Shown in pieces: positions 24,572-32,400 of a stretch of 35,771 nucleotides of DNA. This DNA is from JAPLXD01 sp043802865 (GTDB taxonomy: Bacteria; Patescibacteriota; Minisyncoccia; Moranbacterales; UBA11712). Position numbers and translations under genes: made by a program. Numbering within the stretch: position 1 is the stretch's first letter; each line of letters opens with the position of its first letter. Under the pieces are notes generated by a model that saw only the letters and a list, made by a program, of their open reading frames with translations, was not told the DNA's origin and searched no databases. Location of the stretch: assembly GCA_043802865.1 (NCBI GenBank), contig JAZDKQ010000036.1, positions 1 to 35,771 of the forward strand, given 5' to 3'.

Positions 24572-25120
24572 ATGAAAAAAATATTCTATATAGGAATCCC
24601 GCTTATTATTATAGCAGTTCTTGTTTTTATCTATTTTTATTCTAAGAAGCAGACACCCGAGCAACCAGCTACTAATCAAAAAACGACCGCACCCGTTTCT
24701 CTCCCCACTTCCACTCCGAGCAATAATAAAACAACCGATCCGATCACAAAATTAGAAAATTCCAGTGAAGGTAAAATCATTTACAATACGGCTTCGGGTA
24801 ATGTCACCTTGAATAATTTCGCAAAAAATTCTGAGATTGCAGATAATGGAATTGTTTATCCGGTTGATAAAAAAAATTATAACATCGGTTATAACTCCAC
24901 AAGCAAAGAATTTATCATAACATTACTTGTGAACAGCAACATCGAAAACACAAGAAAAGAAGCCGAGGCTGATCTGCTGACTTCCTTGGGGATATCAAAA
25001 GAAGATGCCTGCAAACTTAAAGTTTTTCTTTATGTTTCAGCCGCGATAACTACAGACAAGAGCCAGTCCCAAAATCACGGTTTATTTTTTTGTCCCGGCA
25101 GTATAACTTTTCCAAACTGA
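24572..25120 (+). CDS. membrane-anchored exported protein
   Basis: 182 aa from the ATG at 24572; an extended in-frame start upstream would overlap the pilin gene and add a non-matching sequence. One N-terminal TM (KIFYIGIPLIIIAVLVFIYF, 3-22) is followed by a Thr/Pro/Ser linker and a small domain (about 75-182) containing ITLLVNSNIENTRKEAEADL and two Cys. Begins 19 nt after the pilin gene and 2 nt before the next gene. Function unknown; an accessory exported subunit is likely. Confidence 0.7.
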   Translation: MKKIFYIGIPLIIIAVLVFIYFYSKKQTPEQPATNQKTTAPVSLPTSTPSNNKTTDPITKLENSSEGKIIYNTASGNVTLNNFAKNSEIADNGIVYPVDKKNYNIGYNSTSKEFIITLLVNSNIENTRKEAEADLLTSLGISKEDACKLKVFLYVSAAITTDKSQSQNHGLFFCPGSITFPN

Positions 25121-25122
25121 AA

Positions 25123-26283
25123 ATGACCAAAAAAATCTTCGCCATTTCGACGCTTCTTCTTGTCCTCCTCGTCGGAGCGATTTTTGTGTATAACTTTGCG
25201 TTCAAAAAGCCGGCAACGCAAACGACTGCGCCAAAAGCGACTGATGAAGGAAAAACGAATGCCGCTCCGGCAAAAACTAAAGACGCAACAAAGCAAACAA
25301 GCGACGCAGTCATCGCTATTTCTGACGGTCCCGTTTTCGGCGCCGTTCTCGCTCCGGACATAAATTTTATTTATTATTTCGCGGGCGAAAACGGACAGCT
25401 CAATCAGATTGACCTCAATGGCAAACTGGAAAAAGTCGTTTCCACAGAAGAATTTCAAGATATCCAGAAAATTATTTGGAACAAGCCAAAAAATAAAGTG
25501 GTTGTTAAACGAGCAAACGGCCCCGATAAAGCGAAATTTCTTCTTCTCGATCTCGCGCAAAAAACCGTCACCCCGCTCAAAGACAGCATTGATTCTGTCG
25601 CCTGGTCCGGACTGGAAGACAAAATAATATACAAATATTACGACTCAAAAACCAAAAAACACGAAATAAATGTTTCCGATCCAAACGGAAGCAACTGGCG
25701 CAAAATCGCGGACATAGACTATTTCAGCCTTGAAATAAGCCCTGTTCCCGGCAATTCCGATATTTCTTTCTGGCCGGCACCCGACGCATTTGTTTCTTCT
25801 TCGGCCAATTTGATAAACTTCAGCGGAGAAAACAAAAAGGAAATCCTCGCCGGACGCTTCGGAGTCGATCTTTTTTGGTCACCCGACGGAAAAACAGCCG
25901 CCGTAAGCTCCACTGATAAAAAAGGCGGCAAAAAAACTGATCTGGCTCTCATGAACTCCGACGGCGGACAATTTCGCTCTCTCAATTTCCCGACTTTCGC
26001 GAAAAAATGCGTCTGGTCGGCTGATTCAAAATTTCTTTTCTGCGCCATGCCGGGAAACATTCCTGAATCGGCCATTCTCCCCAATGACTGGCAGGAAGGA
26101 AAGATCGAAACCACCGACACTTTCTGGAAACTCGAAATTGCCACCGGAAAAAAAGATCGTCTCATCGAAACCGACAAGATAAATAGCTCTTTCGATATCC
26201 TCAATCCCTTCCTTTCCCAAGACGAAAAAACCTTGTTCTTCACGAACAAGATTGATGGGAAATTGTATAAACTGGGGATTTAG
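25123..26283 (+). CDS. membrane-anchored TolB-like beta-propeller protein
   Basis: 386 aa from the ATG at 25123. An N-terminal TM (about 4-24, IFAISTLLLVLLVGAIFVYNF) and a Thr/Ala/Lys linker precede repeating WSPDGKT- and WSADSKF-type strands characteristic of TolB/WD40-like propellers, including FWSPDGKTAAVSS and CVWSADSKFLFC. It would hang outside the membrane and bind a partner protein. It ends the 13-gene run; its stop overlaps the stop of the convergent O-antigen ligase gene by 4 nt (26280-26283), so no terminator fits between them. Confidence 0.8.
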   Translation: MTKKIFAISTLLLVLLVGAIFVYNFAFKKPATQTTAPKATDEGKTNAAPAKTKDATKQTSDAVIAISDGPVFGAVLAPDINFIYYFAGENGQLNQIDLNGKLEKVVSTEEFQDIQKIIWNKPKNKVVVKRANGPDKAKFLLLDLAQKTVTPLKDSIDSVAWSGLEDKIIYKYYDSKTKKHEINVSDPNGSNWRKIADIDYFSLEISPVPGNSDISFWPAPDAFVSSSANLINFSGENKKEILAGRFGVDLFWSPDGKTAAVSSTDKKGGKKTDLALMNSDGGQFRSLNFPTFAKKCVWSADSKFLFCAMPGNIPESAILPNDWQEGKIETTDTFWKLEIATGKKDRLIETDKINSSFDILNPFLSQDEKTLFFTNKIDGKLYKLGI

Positions 26284-27467
26284 TCTTTTTTTTCTTTTAA
26301 GCATAGGTTCCCCGCTATAATCATCCAGAAAACCACCGCCAAGTCGTTGCGCCAATAGGTTGTATCGACCAGCCCATGGATGAGGACGTAGATCATTATT
26401 CCAAAAAATAATATTCCAAGATCGCGATCATTTCTGATCGCCTTTTTGTTGTCGCGGAAAAAATAAAAGAGCAAAATAACAAATCCCGCGAGGCCGATGA
26501 GTCCCGACTCGAGCCAAAAAGCCAAAAATATATTGTGCGGTTGGGGCGCCGACCATTCGAGATAGGGCGGAAAATATTTTTGATATCCGAGATATTTTTT
26601 CTGAAAGTTTCCCGGGCCGATTCCGAAAAGGGGATTGTTTTCGATCATCAACCCGGCTGATTTCCAGATTGTGAAGCGCGATGCGAGTGACGAACGCTCG
26701 TCCATATTTGCTATGCTTTTATATTTATAAATACTGGCCCAAGCAAGAAGAATAAGCAAAATCATCACAAAAATTGTCCCATATTTTTTTTGCGAAATAT
26801 TCCTATATTTAAGCCAAAATATGACTATTAGCGCGATTGCTAGCGCCAACCACGCGCCGTAGGAAAAAGTAAAAAATAAACTTAATCCAACTGGGGCCAG
26901 GCTCAAAATAAAAAGTCTTTTATTGCTCGCCTCCTTCTCCCGCAGAACAAAAAATAGTCCAATTAAAAATGGAATCGCCAAAAACATTGCCGGCTGATTC
27001 GGCGAGTCCCAAAATATTTTGAGACGATTGTCGTAAGTCAGAATTCCAAAAAATTTATAGGCTATGCCAATCGCGGAAACAGCCACGCCGGAAAAAAATA
27101 AAGTCAGTAAAGCTTTTTTCAAAAGGCTCTCGTCTTTTTTGAGCGCATCATAGAAAATAATTCCAAAAATAATCGGAAAGACAAACCAGCCCTTGATCGC
27201 GCCAAGGCCGACATAGTAGTTTTTATTGGCGATGACGGATAACACGAGGCCGAGAAACATTAGGGTGATTGGCAAGACGTATTTTGTATTTTGTATTTTG
27301 TATTTTGTATTTTTATTGAATATCCAGAGAATAAATAAAATTGCAATTAGTAGTTCGAGTGCATTAAAAGATATCCAACTAAGTTTTATTTTTATCAAAT
27401 AAGTCGGCAGGAGAAGCAAGGCCGATAAAATTAGATATTTTTGAGTTTTAAGTTGTAGTTTTGGCAT
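26280..27467 (-). CDS. O-antigen ligase/polymerase family membrane protein (1)
   Basis: 395 aa from the ATG at 27467, 7 nt after the upstream gene's stop; longer starts would read through the REP-like element. About ten or more TM segments; the large loop shows NPLFGIGPGNF and then PHNIFLAFWLESGLIG, the Wzy_C signature of O-antigen ligases and polymerases, which join lipid-carried glycans to an acceptor or to each other on the outer face of the membrane. A small loop near residues 50-65 (NTKYKIQNTKYV) is encoded by four perfect TATTTTG heptads and is probably a repeat expansion. Partner of the second ligase and flippase to the right. Confidence 0.88.
   Translation of the reverse strand: MPKLQLKTQKYLILSALLLLPTYLIKIKLSWISFNALELLIAILFILWIFNKNTKYKIQNTKYVLPITLMFLGLVLSVIANKNYYVGLGAIKGWFVFPIIFGIIFYDALKKDESLLKKALLTLFFSGVAVSAIGIAYKFFGILTYDNRLKIFWDSPNQPAMFLAIPFLIGLFFVLREKEASNKRLFILSLAPVGLSLFFTFSYGAWLALAIALIVIFWLKYRNISQKKYGTIFVMILLILLAWASIYKYKSIANMDERSSLASRFTIWKSAGLMIENNPLFGIGPGNFQKKYLGYQKYFPPYLEWSAPQPHNIFLAFWLESGLIGLAGFVILLFYFFRDNKKAIRNDRDLGILFFGIMIYVLIHGLVDTTYWRNDLAVVFWMIIAGNLCLKEKKD
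27280..27307. repeat. four perfect TATTTTG heptads inside a gene
   Basis: Four exact 7-bp copies plus a decayed fifth, read on the minus strand as KYKIQNTKY-type codons in a loop between TM segments of the first O-antigen ligase. Three heptads make seven codons, so the frame is kept in 21-bp steps. Confidence 0.85.
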
Positions 27468-27474
27468 TTTAGCT

Positions 27475-28761
27475 TTACTTGCCCGCCGAAGCCTTGGCAA
27501 AGGCGGGAGTTTTGAAATTATATAACCCCAATGCAACAATTATCAAAAGCACAGTCAGCGCCTGCGGAGAGTACAGCGCCGTGTCAAAAGTCGAGTGGAC
27601 AAAAAACGCGACAAGTCCTGACGCTAGGCCCAGACTTATCATATTATCGTTCTTAATATTCCGCCAAATGGAAAAGAAAATCAAAAACAAAAATACGATT
27701 GCGTTCAATATTCCCGTTTCGGCCGCAATGTCCAAAAATAGATTGTGGGCATAGATGGACGACCGATTGGCCGCTGTCGGATCGGCCGTGCGGGCATAAT
27801 TCCCAAGCCCCACGCCGCCCAAGGGATGATCTTGGATCATGTCCACCGCCTGAACCCAGTTTTTGTACCGCTCCGCATTCGAAACCTCTTTCAAATTGAA
27901 AGAGGAGATAAACCTTTGCGAAATAATATTTGAATTGAAAATAAATATCAAAATAAAAAACGCTCCGACGGCCACGAGCGCTTTCCCAAGCACGCCCGAT
28001 CTCTTGAGAAAAACCACCACGAAAAAAAGGCCTCCCACGATCAGGCCAAGATACGCGCCTCTTGAAAAAGAAAGACTGATTGCCGATATCATCAGTGTTA
28101 CAGCAGCGCCAATCCATATTTTGAGCGCGGTTTTCTCCCGAGAGAAAAGGTATCCCAACCCCGCAAATAGGCATAAATTCACAAAAAAAGCGAAGTTGTG
28201 CGGATCGGGAAAAAATCCAAATGCGCGCATCCGAGTCTCGCCGCCAACATTCACCAGCCAGCTCGAATTGGCCGCAACAATTTTCCCAAATGAATTTCCC
28301 AAGATATATGGCGCTAAACTTTCCCAAATCTTTATCAATTTGTCGACACCAACAAGAAAGGAAAGCGCAAATTGAAAAAGCCCGATGGCCGCCACCAATG
28401 CTCCGCTGAAAACAATAGCTACAATCGCTCTTTCCCGCCATTTTTGCGCTTGGAATATATCCCCCGCCACAAAAAAAACAGGAACAATTGTGAAAAAATA
28501 AAGAAGCTTGCGCAAACCAATGCTCGCGTCGCGACCGAGATATATTGAGAGGGAGGATAAAAAAAGAAAAGCAATCACCAGCCACATTTCGGCCTTATTT
28601 GGAATCCACAATTTTTTTCGCGCCAAACTTCGCGCGAGCCACAGCAGAAAAAGCACCGGCACAAGAATCCGTGTCGTCACCAAATCAACATTTTCGCCGA
28701 CATTGAACGCGAACTGAAGAGGGAGAAGGAGGATTAAAATTATAAGAAAATATTTTGTCAT
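27475..28761 (-). CDS. O-antigen ligase/polymerase family membrane protein (2)
   Basis: 428 aa, ATG at 28761. Multiple TM segments, and HPLGGVGLGNYAR (about 310-322) followed by AHNLFLDIAAETGIL (about 336-350), the Wzy_C pattern. The protein ends in AFAKASAGK, written by a GC-rich palindrome, so its tail is probably a repeat insertion. It is not a near-duplicate of the first ligase: only the family motifs are shared. Two such enzymes in tandem suggest one polymerase and one ligase, or one acting on a protein acceptor. Confidence 0.88.
   Translation of the reverse strand: MTKYFLIILILLLPLQFAFNVGENVDLVTTRILVPVLFLLWLARSLARKKLWIPNKAEMWLVIAFLFLSSLSIYLGRDASIGLRKLLYFFTIVPVFFVAGDIFQAQKWRERAIVAIVFSGALVAAIGLFQFALSFLVGVDKLIKIWESLAPYILGNSFGKIVAANSSWLVNVGGETRMRAFGFFPDPHNFAFFVNLCLFAGLGYLFSREKTALKIWIGAAVTLMISAISLSFSRGAYLGLIVGGLFFVVVFLKRSGVLGKALVAVGAFFILIFIFNSNIISQRFISSFNLKEVSNAERYKNWVQAVDMIQDHPLGGVGLGNYARTADPTAANRSSIYAHNLFLDIAAETGILNAIVFLFLIFFSIWRNIKNDNMISLGLASGLVAFFVHSTFDTALYSPQALTVLLIIVALGLYNFKTPAFAKASAGK
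27482..27507. repeat. REP-like palindrome encoding a C-terminal tail
   Basis: CCCGCC (27482-27487) and GGCGGG (27502-27507) flank GCC-TT-GGC. On the minus strand it encodes the final AFAKASAGK of the second O-antigen ligase. Strongly GC-rich compared with neighbouring sequence. Confidence 0.65.
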
Positions 28762-28777
28762 TTGAATTTTTAGAAAT

Positions 28778-28801
28778 CCTCCTCAACTGAGGAGGGGAGG
28801 A
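28778..28801. repeat. REP-like hairpin before the second ligase
   Basis: CCTCCTCA (28778-28785) and TGAGGAGG (28788-28795) are exact inverted arms, followed by GGGAGGAT. It is a relative of the element at 9192-9211 and lies in the 59-nt gap between the glycosyltransferase and ligase genes. Confidence 0.65.
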
Positions 28802-28820
28802 TAATTTTTTGTAATTTAAG

Positions 28821-29627
28821 TTACCCAAGCCAAACATTCTTGATATAGTACGGCAGACGAATCAATTTCACAAGACTCGCGCTCACCGGGCCAAAATGTT
28901 TTCGGAGATAATAATCTTGCGAGGCATAATAATGCCTTTTCTTCTCCCGCTCGCTCACAAAGCTTTTGCCGCTTTCATGAAAAACGCTCGCCTCTGGATT
29001 GACCATGATTTTCAACCCGAGCTTTTTCGCTCGCAGACATAGATCCGCATCCTCAAAATACATAAAAAAATTTTCGTCGAACCCTCCCGCTTCTTCAAAA
29101 ACATCCCTTCGCGCCAGCATCGCTCCGCCGCTTATCCAATCCGTCTCAAAAATTTCTTCGCCAACACGGAATTGCCGGCTATTTCGCTTGAATATTTTTC
29201 TCTTGATTGTCGAGAGAGGCGTATGGCGCGCGCCAAAACAATCCGGATGAATCTTGCCCGCCGAATCAACGAGTAGTGGACCGGCAATGCCAATTTTTTC
29301 ATCTTTTGCAAAAACATCCAGGAGCGCTTGCAAGGCTCCAGAAAGGATTTTTGTATCCGGATTGAGAAATAGGACGTATTCGCCTTGTGACCGCTCGAAA
29401 CCGGCGTTATGCCCTCTTCCGAAACCTATATTTTTCCGCGTTTCAATAATTTGAAGATTGAGCTTGTTTTTCAAATCATCTGAAATCTCGTCCAGCGCTT
29501 CCTCGTCATTGTTCACGATCAAAATTTCTGTTTCATTTCCGGCTGGCAAATTTTCGCCGATCGAAAAAAGACACTTCCGAAGATAGTGCCGGCTCCTGAA
29601 ATTCACAATTTGAATCGTAAGTTTCAT
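28821..29627 (-). CDS. family 2 glycosyltransferase (rhamnosyltransferase-like)
   Basis: 268 aa. GT-A fold marks: TIQIVNFRSRHYLRKCL at the start, the nucleotide-binding ILIVNNDE, GRGHNAGFERSQGEYVLFLNPD (metal-binding NPD in place of DxD), DWISGGAMLARRDVF, and the acceptor-side FMYFEDADLCLRAKK. It resembles WbbL-type enzymes, which add a sugar (often rhamnose) to an undecaprenyl-linked glycan on the cytoplasmic side. It starts 5 nt after the flippase stop, so the two are co-transcribed. The sugar donor cannot be determined from sequence. Confidence 0.92.
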   Translation of the reverse strand: MKLTIQIVNFRSRHYLRKCLFSIGENLPAGNETEILIVNNDEEALDEISDDLKNKLNLQIIETRKNIGFGRGHNAGFERSQGEYVLFLNPDTKILSGALQALLDVFAKDEKIGIAGPLLVDSAGKIHPDCFGARHTPLSTIKRKIFKRNSRQFRVGEEIFETDWISGGAMLARRDVFEEAGGFDENFFMYFEDADLCLRAKKLGLKIMVNPEASVFHESGKSFVSEREKKRHYYASQDYYLRKHFGPVSASLVKLIRLPYYIKNVWLG

Positions 29628-29632
29628 GGGAT

Positions 29633-31081
29633 TTATGCAATAGGTTCAAATTCCGCCGGCTCACCGCTTTTTTTGCTGATGAGGCTTTCCACTTCCTCAA
29701 AACTCACCGCCTTGAAAATCCAAAGAAGCAGCGCATAGGTGAAAACCCCGGCCACGGCGAGCAAAAGAAAATTCAGAGACTGGAAAAAGAAGAAGATCAG
29801 AGCCATTCCCGCGCCGGAGACAAGAATCGGAAATATCTTCGCGAACGACGGAAAATATTTGAGATTCTTCCATGCGATATAGCACGAGAGCAGCACCACA
29901 AGCCCCTCCGTGAGGCTCGACGTAACCGCTGCGCCGATGTATGAAAAACGGGGGATCAGGATCAGGTTCAGCGACACATTGAAAATCGCGCAAAAAAGCA
30001 ATATGCCCATCAACTTTTTTTGAAGATTTCCAGCAATGACCACATTTGTGAAAAAAGTTCCGAAGAATATGAAGATCATCGCTGCCGCAAGAAGCCGAAG
30101 CACCGGAACCGAGTCGGAAAATTCCGCTCCACCAATGAGCTGGATCACTCCGCCCGCCAAAAAAATCGTCCCAATGAACAAGGGAACGGTGAGCACAAGA
30201 AAAACCTTGAATGTTTTGTCGGCCACTAAAACGAATTTTTCCCGTTCGTGGAAAATATAGCGCGACATGATGGGCATCACGAGACCCAAGAACATTGCCG
30301 GAAAAAAGGAAATGTTTTCGAGCACTTTATACGCCGCATTGTATGTCCCCACATCGGCGCTTGTTTTCAGCACCGAAAGGAGTATCGTGTCGAGCTTGAA
30401 ATAGGCGAACACGATGATCGCCGAAATGCCAAGAGGATACGACTCTTTGAGAAATTTTTTCCAAACCGAAAAATCAAAAGCCGGCCGGAACCTGATATAC
30501 CGGCGCGACCAAAAGATGACGATCAAAAAGCTCACGACCATATTGAGCAGAAGCGTCCAAATGATCGCCAAAAATCCCAGCTCCAGCTTTACGGCCAAAA
30601 TGATCGTCGCAACCTGAAAAATTTTTCCCACGAGTTCCCCGATGGCCACCTTGTCCATCGCAAGTCTTTTTTGAAAAAGCCCTATGAGAACCGAATATCC
30701 CGAGGAAAAAACATAGGCAATCGCCGCGATGACAATCCCCATCTTGACTATGGAGGGATAGGGGAGAAAAAGAGCGAGGAGAAGCGCGACTGCGACAATG
30801 AAAAGCGAGGAGACAAGGCGAATAGAAAAAACATTTCCGAGGATTTCTTTTTCATTGCTTCCCGGGCGGGAAATTTCCCTCGTTGAAATTGAGTAGAGCC
30901 CCAAATCCGCAAGCGCCCCGAAGAAAAAGAAAAAGGCGAGTACAGTTGAGTAGTCGCCAAAACCATCTTTTCCAAGATAGCGCGTGATAAATCCTATTCC
31001 AACAAGCGCCAACACCGTCCCGACCATTTTGGCCGCCGCGGAAAATACGACATTATAAGCGATTTTTCGAGGAGTAGACAC
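29633..31081 (-). CDS. Wzx/RfbX-type oligosaccharide flippase
   Basis: 482 aa from a GTG at 31081, which gives STPRKIAYNVVFSAAAK, the usual start of this family; reading further upstream only adds codons from a REP-like element (MLRILKQAGAL) and the khpB overlap. Twelve to fourteen TM helices of the MOP superfamily; LTRYLG-type ITRYLGKDGFGDYS after TM1 is characteristic. Such proteins flip lipid-linked oligosaccharide across the cytoplasmic membrane. With the glycosyltransferase and the two ligases it forms a Wzx/Wzy-like surface-glycan set. Confidence 0.9.
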   Translation of the reverse strand: MSTPRKIAYNVVFSAAAKMVGTVLALVGIGFITRYLGKDGFGDYSTVLAFFFFFGALADLGLYSISTREISRPGSNEKEILGNVFSIRLVSSLFIVAVALLLALFLPYPSIVKMGIVIAAIAYVFSSGYSVLIGLFQKRLAMDKVAIGELVGKIFQVATIILAVKLELGFLAIIWTLLLNMVVSFLIVIFWSRRYIRFRPAFDFSVWKKFLKESYPLGISAIIVFAYFKLDTILLSVLKTSADVGTYNAAYKVLENISFFPAMFLGLVMPIMSRYIFHEREKFVLVADKTFKVFLVLTVPLFIGTIFLAGGVIQLIGGAEFSDSVPVLRLLAAAMIFIFFGTFFTNVVIAGNLQKKLMGILLFCAIFNVSLNLILIPRFSYIGAAVTSSLTEGLVVLLSCYIAWKNLKYFPSFAKIFPILVSGAGMALIFFFFQSLNFLLLAVAGVFTYALLLWIFKAVSFEEVESLISKKSGEPAEFEPIA

Positions 31082-31109
31082 GATAAGAAGCTCAGAGCTT
31101 AAAGCGCCC

Positions 31110-31143
31110 GCCTGCTTCAATATGCGAAGCATTTCGGGCAGGC
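31110..31143. repeat. REP-like double palindrome
   Basis: Outer arms GCCTGC (31110-31115) and GCAGGC (31138-31143) and inner arms TGCTTC (31113-31118) and GAAGCA (31126-31131), in the 70-nt gap between khpB and the flippase. Without this insight the flippase start would be read too early. Confidence 0.6.
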
Positions 31144-31151
31144 AAAATTTT

Positions 31152-31661
31152 TTAGATTTTCGTTCCCAATTCTTCAAGTTTTTCAAGGTCTCCGACGGGC
31201 TTCACAACCACTTTTCTATCATCTCCTTCACTAATGCTTTCCGTCTTGACGTTCTCGTTCCCGGCGAGCTCCATATGGACAAGGCGCCTTTCATAGGCGC
31301 TCATTGGACGCAAAACCACCGGCTTTCTTTCGCTTATAGCCTGTTTCGCAGCCTCAATAGCGATTCCCGCGAGTGAATCAATTTTTGCTTGAAGATAATG
31401 ATTCACATCCGCCAAAAACTTGAGTTTGTCTTCCGTCTCGCGGCGGACCATGAGACGCAAAATATGCTGCAGGGCGGAGAGCGTCACGCCATATTGTCCG
31501 ATCAGAAGATTGGAATCGGGCGTTTCTATGTTGATAACAAAACTCTCTCCATCCGCGTCTCCCTTACTTTCGACAACTATCTCAAAATTTTCAAAAGTCA
31601 TCTTCTGGAGAATATCTGAAGCTATTTTTTTGAGCAACTCCTCTCTCTTTTGGCTGTTCAT
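31152..31661 (-). CDS. khpB: KhpB/Jag RNA-binding protein
   Basis: 169 aa. A KH domain with the LIGQYGVTL loop (about 53-61) and then an R3H domain ending SAYERRLVHMEL. The N-terminal Jag_N domain found in Firmicutes homologues is absent, as often in CPR, leaving a short helical lead (1-30). The protein binds RNA and in streptococci is tied to cell elongation and division. It follows yidC with a 13-nt gap, the conserved order rpmH-rnpA-yidC-khpB. Confidence 0.92.
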   Translation of the reverse strand: MNSQKREELLKKIASDILQKMTFENFEIVVESKGDADGESFVINIETPDSNLLIGQYGVTLSALQHILRLMVRRETEDKLKFLADVNHYLQAKIDSLAGIAIEAAKQAISERKPVVLRPMSAYERRLVHMELAGNENVKTESISEGDDRKVVVKPVGDLEKLEELGTKI

Positions 31662-31674
31662 AGTATTGATATAT

Positions 31675-32400
31675 TCAACTGGTTATTTGCTCTTTTTTGG
31701 CCTCGTGTCCCATCACCCAGTATTGCTGCCCGATCATGAAAAGCGTCATCACCAGCCAATAGAGAGGCAATCCGGCCGGAAACCTGGCGCCAATGAAAAG
31801 CGTGAGGATTGGTCCGAGATAGAGCATTTGCTTGTTCATCGTCTGGGCAAAATCGCCCTTGCCAACCCCGGGCGCGCTTTTAACCGTTCCCATCATCATT
31901 TTTGTCTGCACAAATTGAGCTGCCGCCGTGAGAACCGCCAGGGCGATGCTTGGCTTGGCAAGATCAAGCATTCCCAAGAAGCCGGTTTTGATCGTTGCGG
32001 GACAAGCGACAAAAGAATAAAGATCTTTGCATTCGGAAAAATTGATGCCGGCCACAAGCGCTTGATAGAGAGCGATGATGAAAATAATTTGCACAACGAG
32101 AGGCAAGCACCCTGAAGCCGGGTGCACTTTCTTTTCCTTATAAAACTTCATAAGTTCCTTGCCCTGTTTTTCCTTGTCGCCCTTGTATTTTTCCTGCAAC
32201 TTTTTTATCTCCGGCTGAATCTCCTGCATCTTCTTTTGGGATTCGATCTGCTTCTTTGCCAGGGGATATAGGATAACCCGAATAATGATCGTGAGGAGTA
32301 TGATCGCCACCCCCAGATCGTGCCCGGGAACAATATTGTAGAGAAAGATCAGCGCGTTGTATATTGGCTGATATATAATCGAGTGAAATAATTGAGTCAT
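31675..32400 (-). CDS. yidC: membrane protein insertase YidC/Oxa1
   Basis: 241 aa, the short form without the large periplasmic domain of Proteobacteria. TM1 with RVILYPLAKKQ (conserved Arg in the hydrophilic groove), a charged cytoplasmic hairpin (KKLQEKYKGDKEKQGKELM), then PASGCLPLVVQIIFIIALYQAL and three further TM segments, ending basic. It inserts and folds membrane proteins together with or apart from SecYEG. The ATG overlaps the rnpA stop as ATGA (32397-32400), so translation is coupled. Confidence 0.95.
   Translation of the reverse strand: MTQLFHSIIYQPIYNALIFLYNIVPGHDLGVAIILLTIIIRVILYPLAKKQIESQKKMQEIQPEIKKLQEKYKGDKEKQGKELMKFYKEKKVHPASGCLPLVVQIIFIIALYQALVAGINFSECKDLYSFVACPATIKTGFLGMLDLAKPSIALAVLTAAAQFVQTKMMMGTVKSAPGVGKGDFAQTMNKQMLYLGPILTLFIGARFPAGLPLYWLVMTLFMIGQQYWVMGHEAKKEQITS

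Noticed and set aside
27653..28585. A 310-codon minus-strand frame overlapping the second O-antigen ligase
   Set aside because: Overlaps a clear Wzy_C-family gene in another frame of the same strand and has an implausible Phe/Cys/Arg-rich composition.
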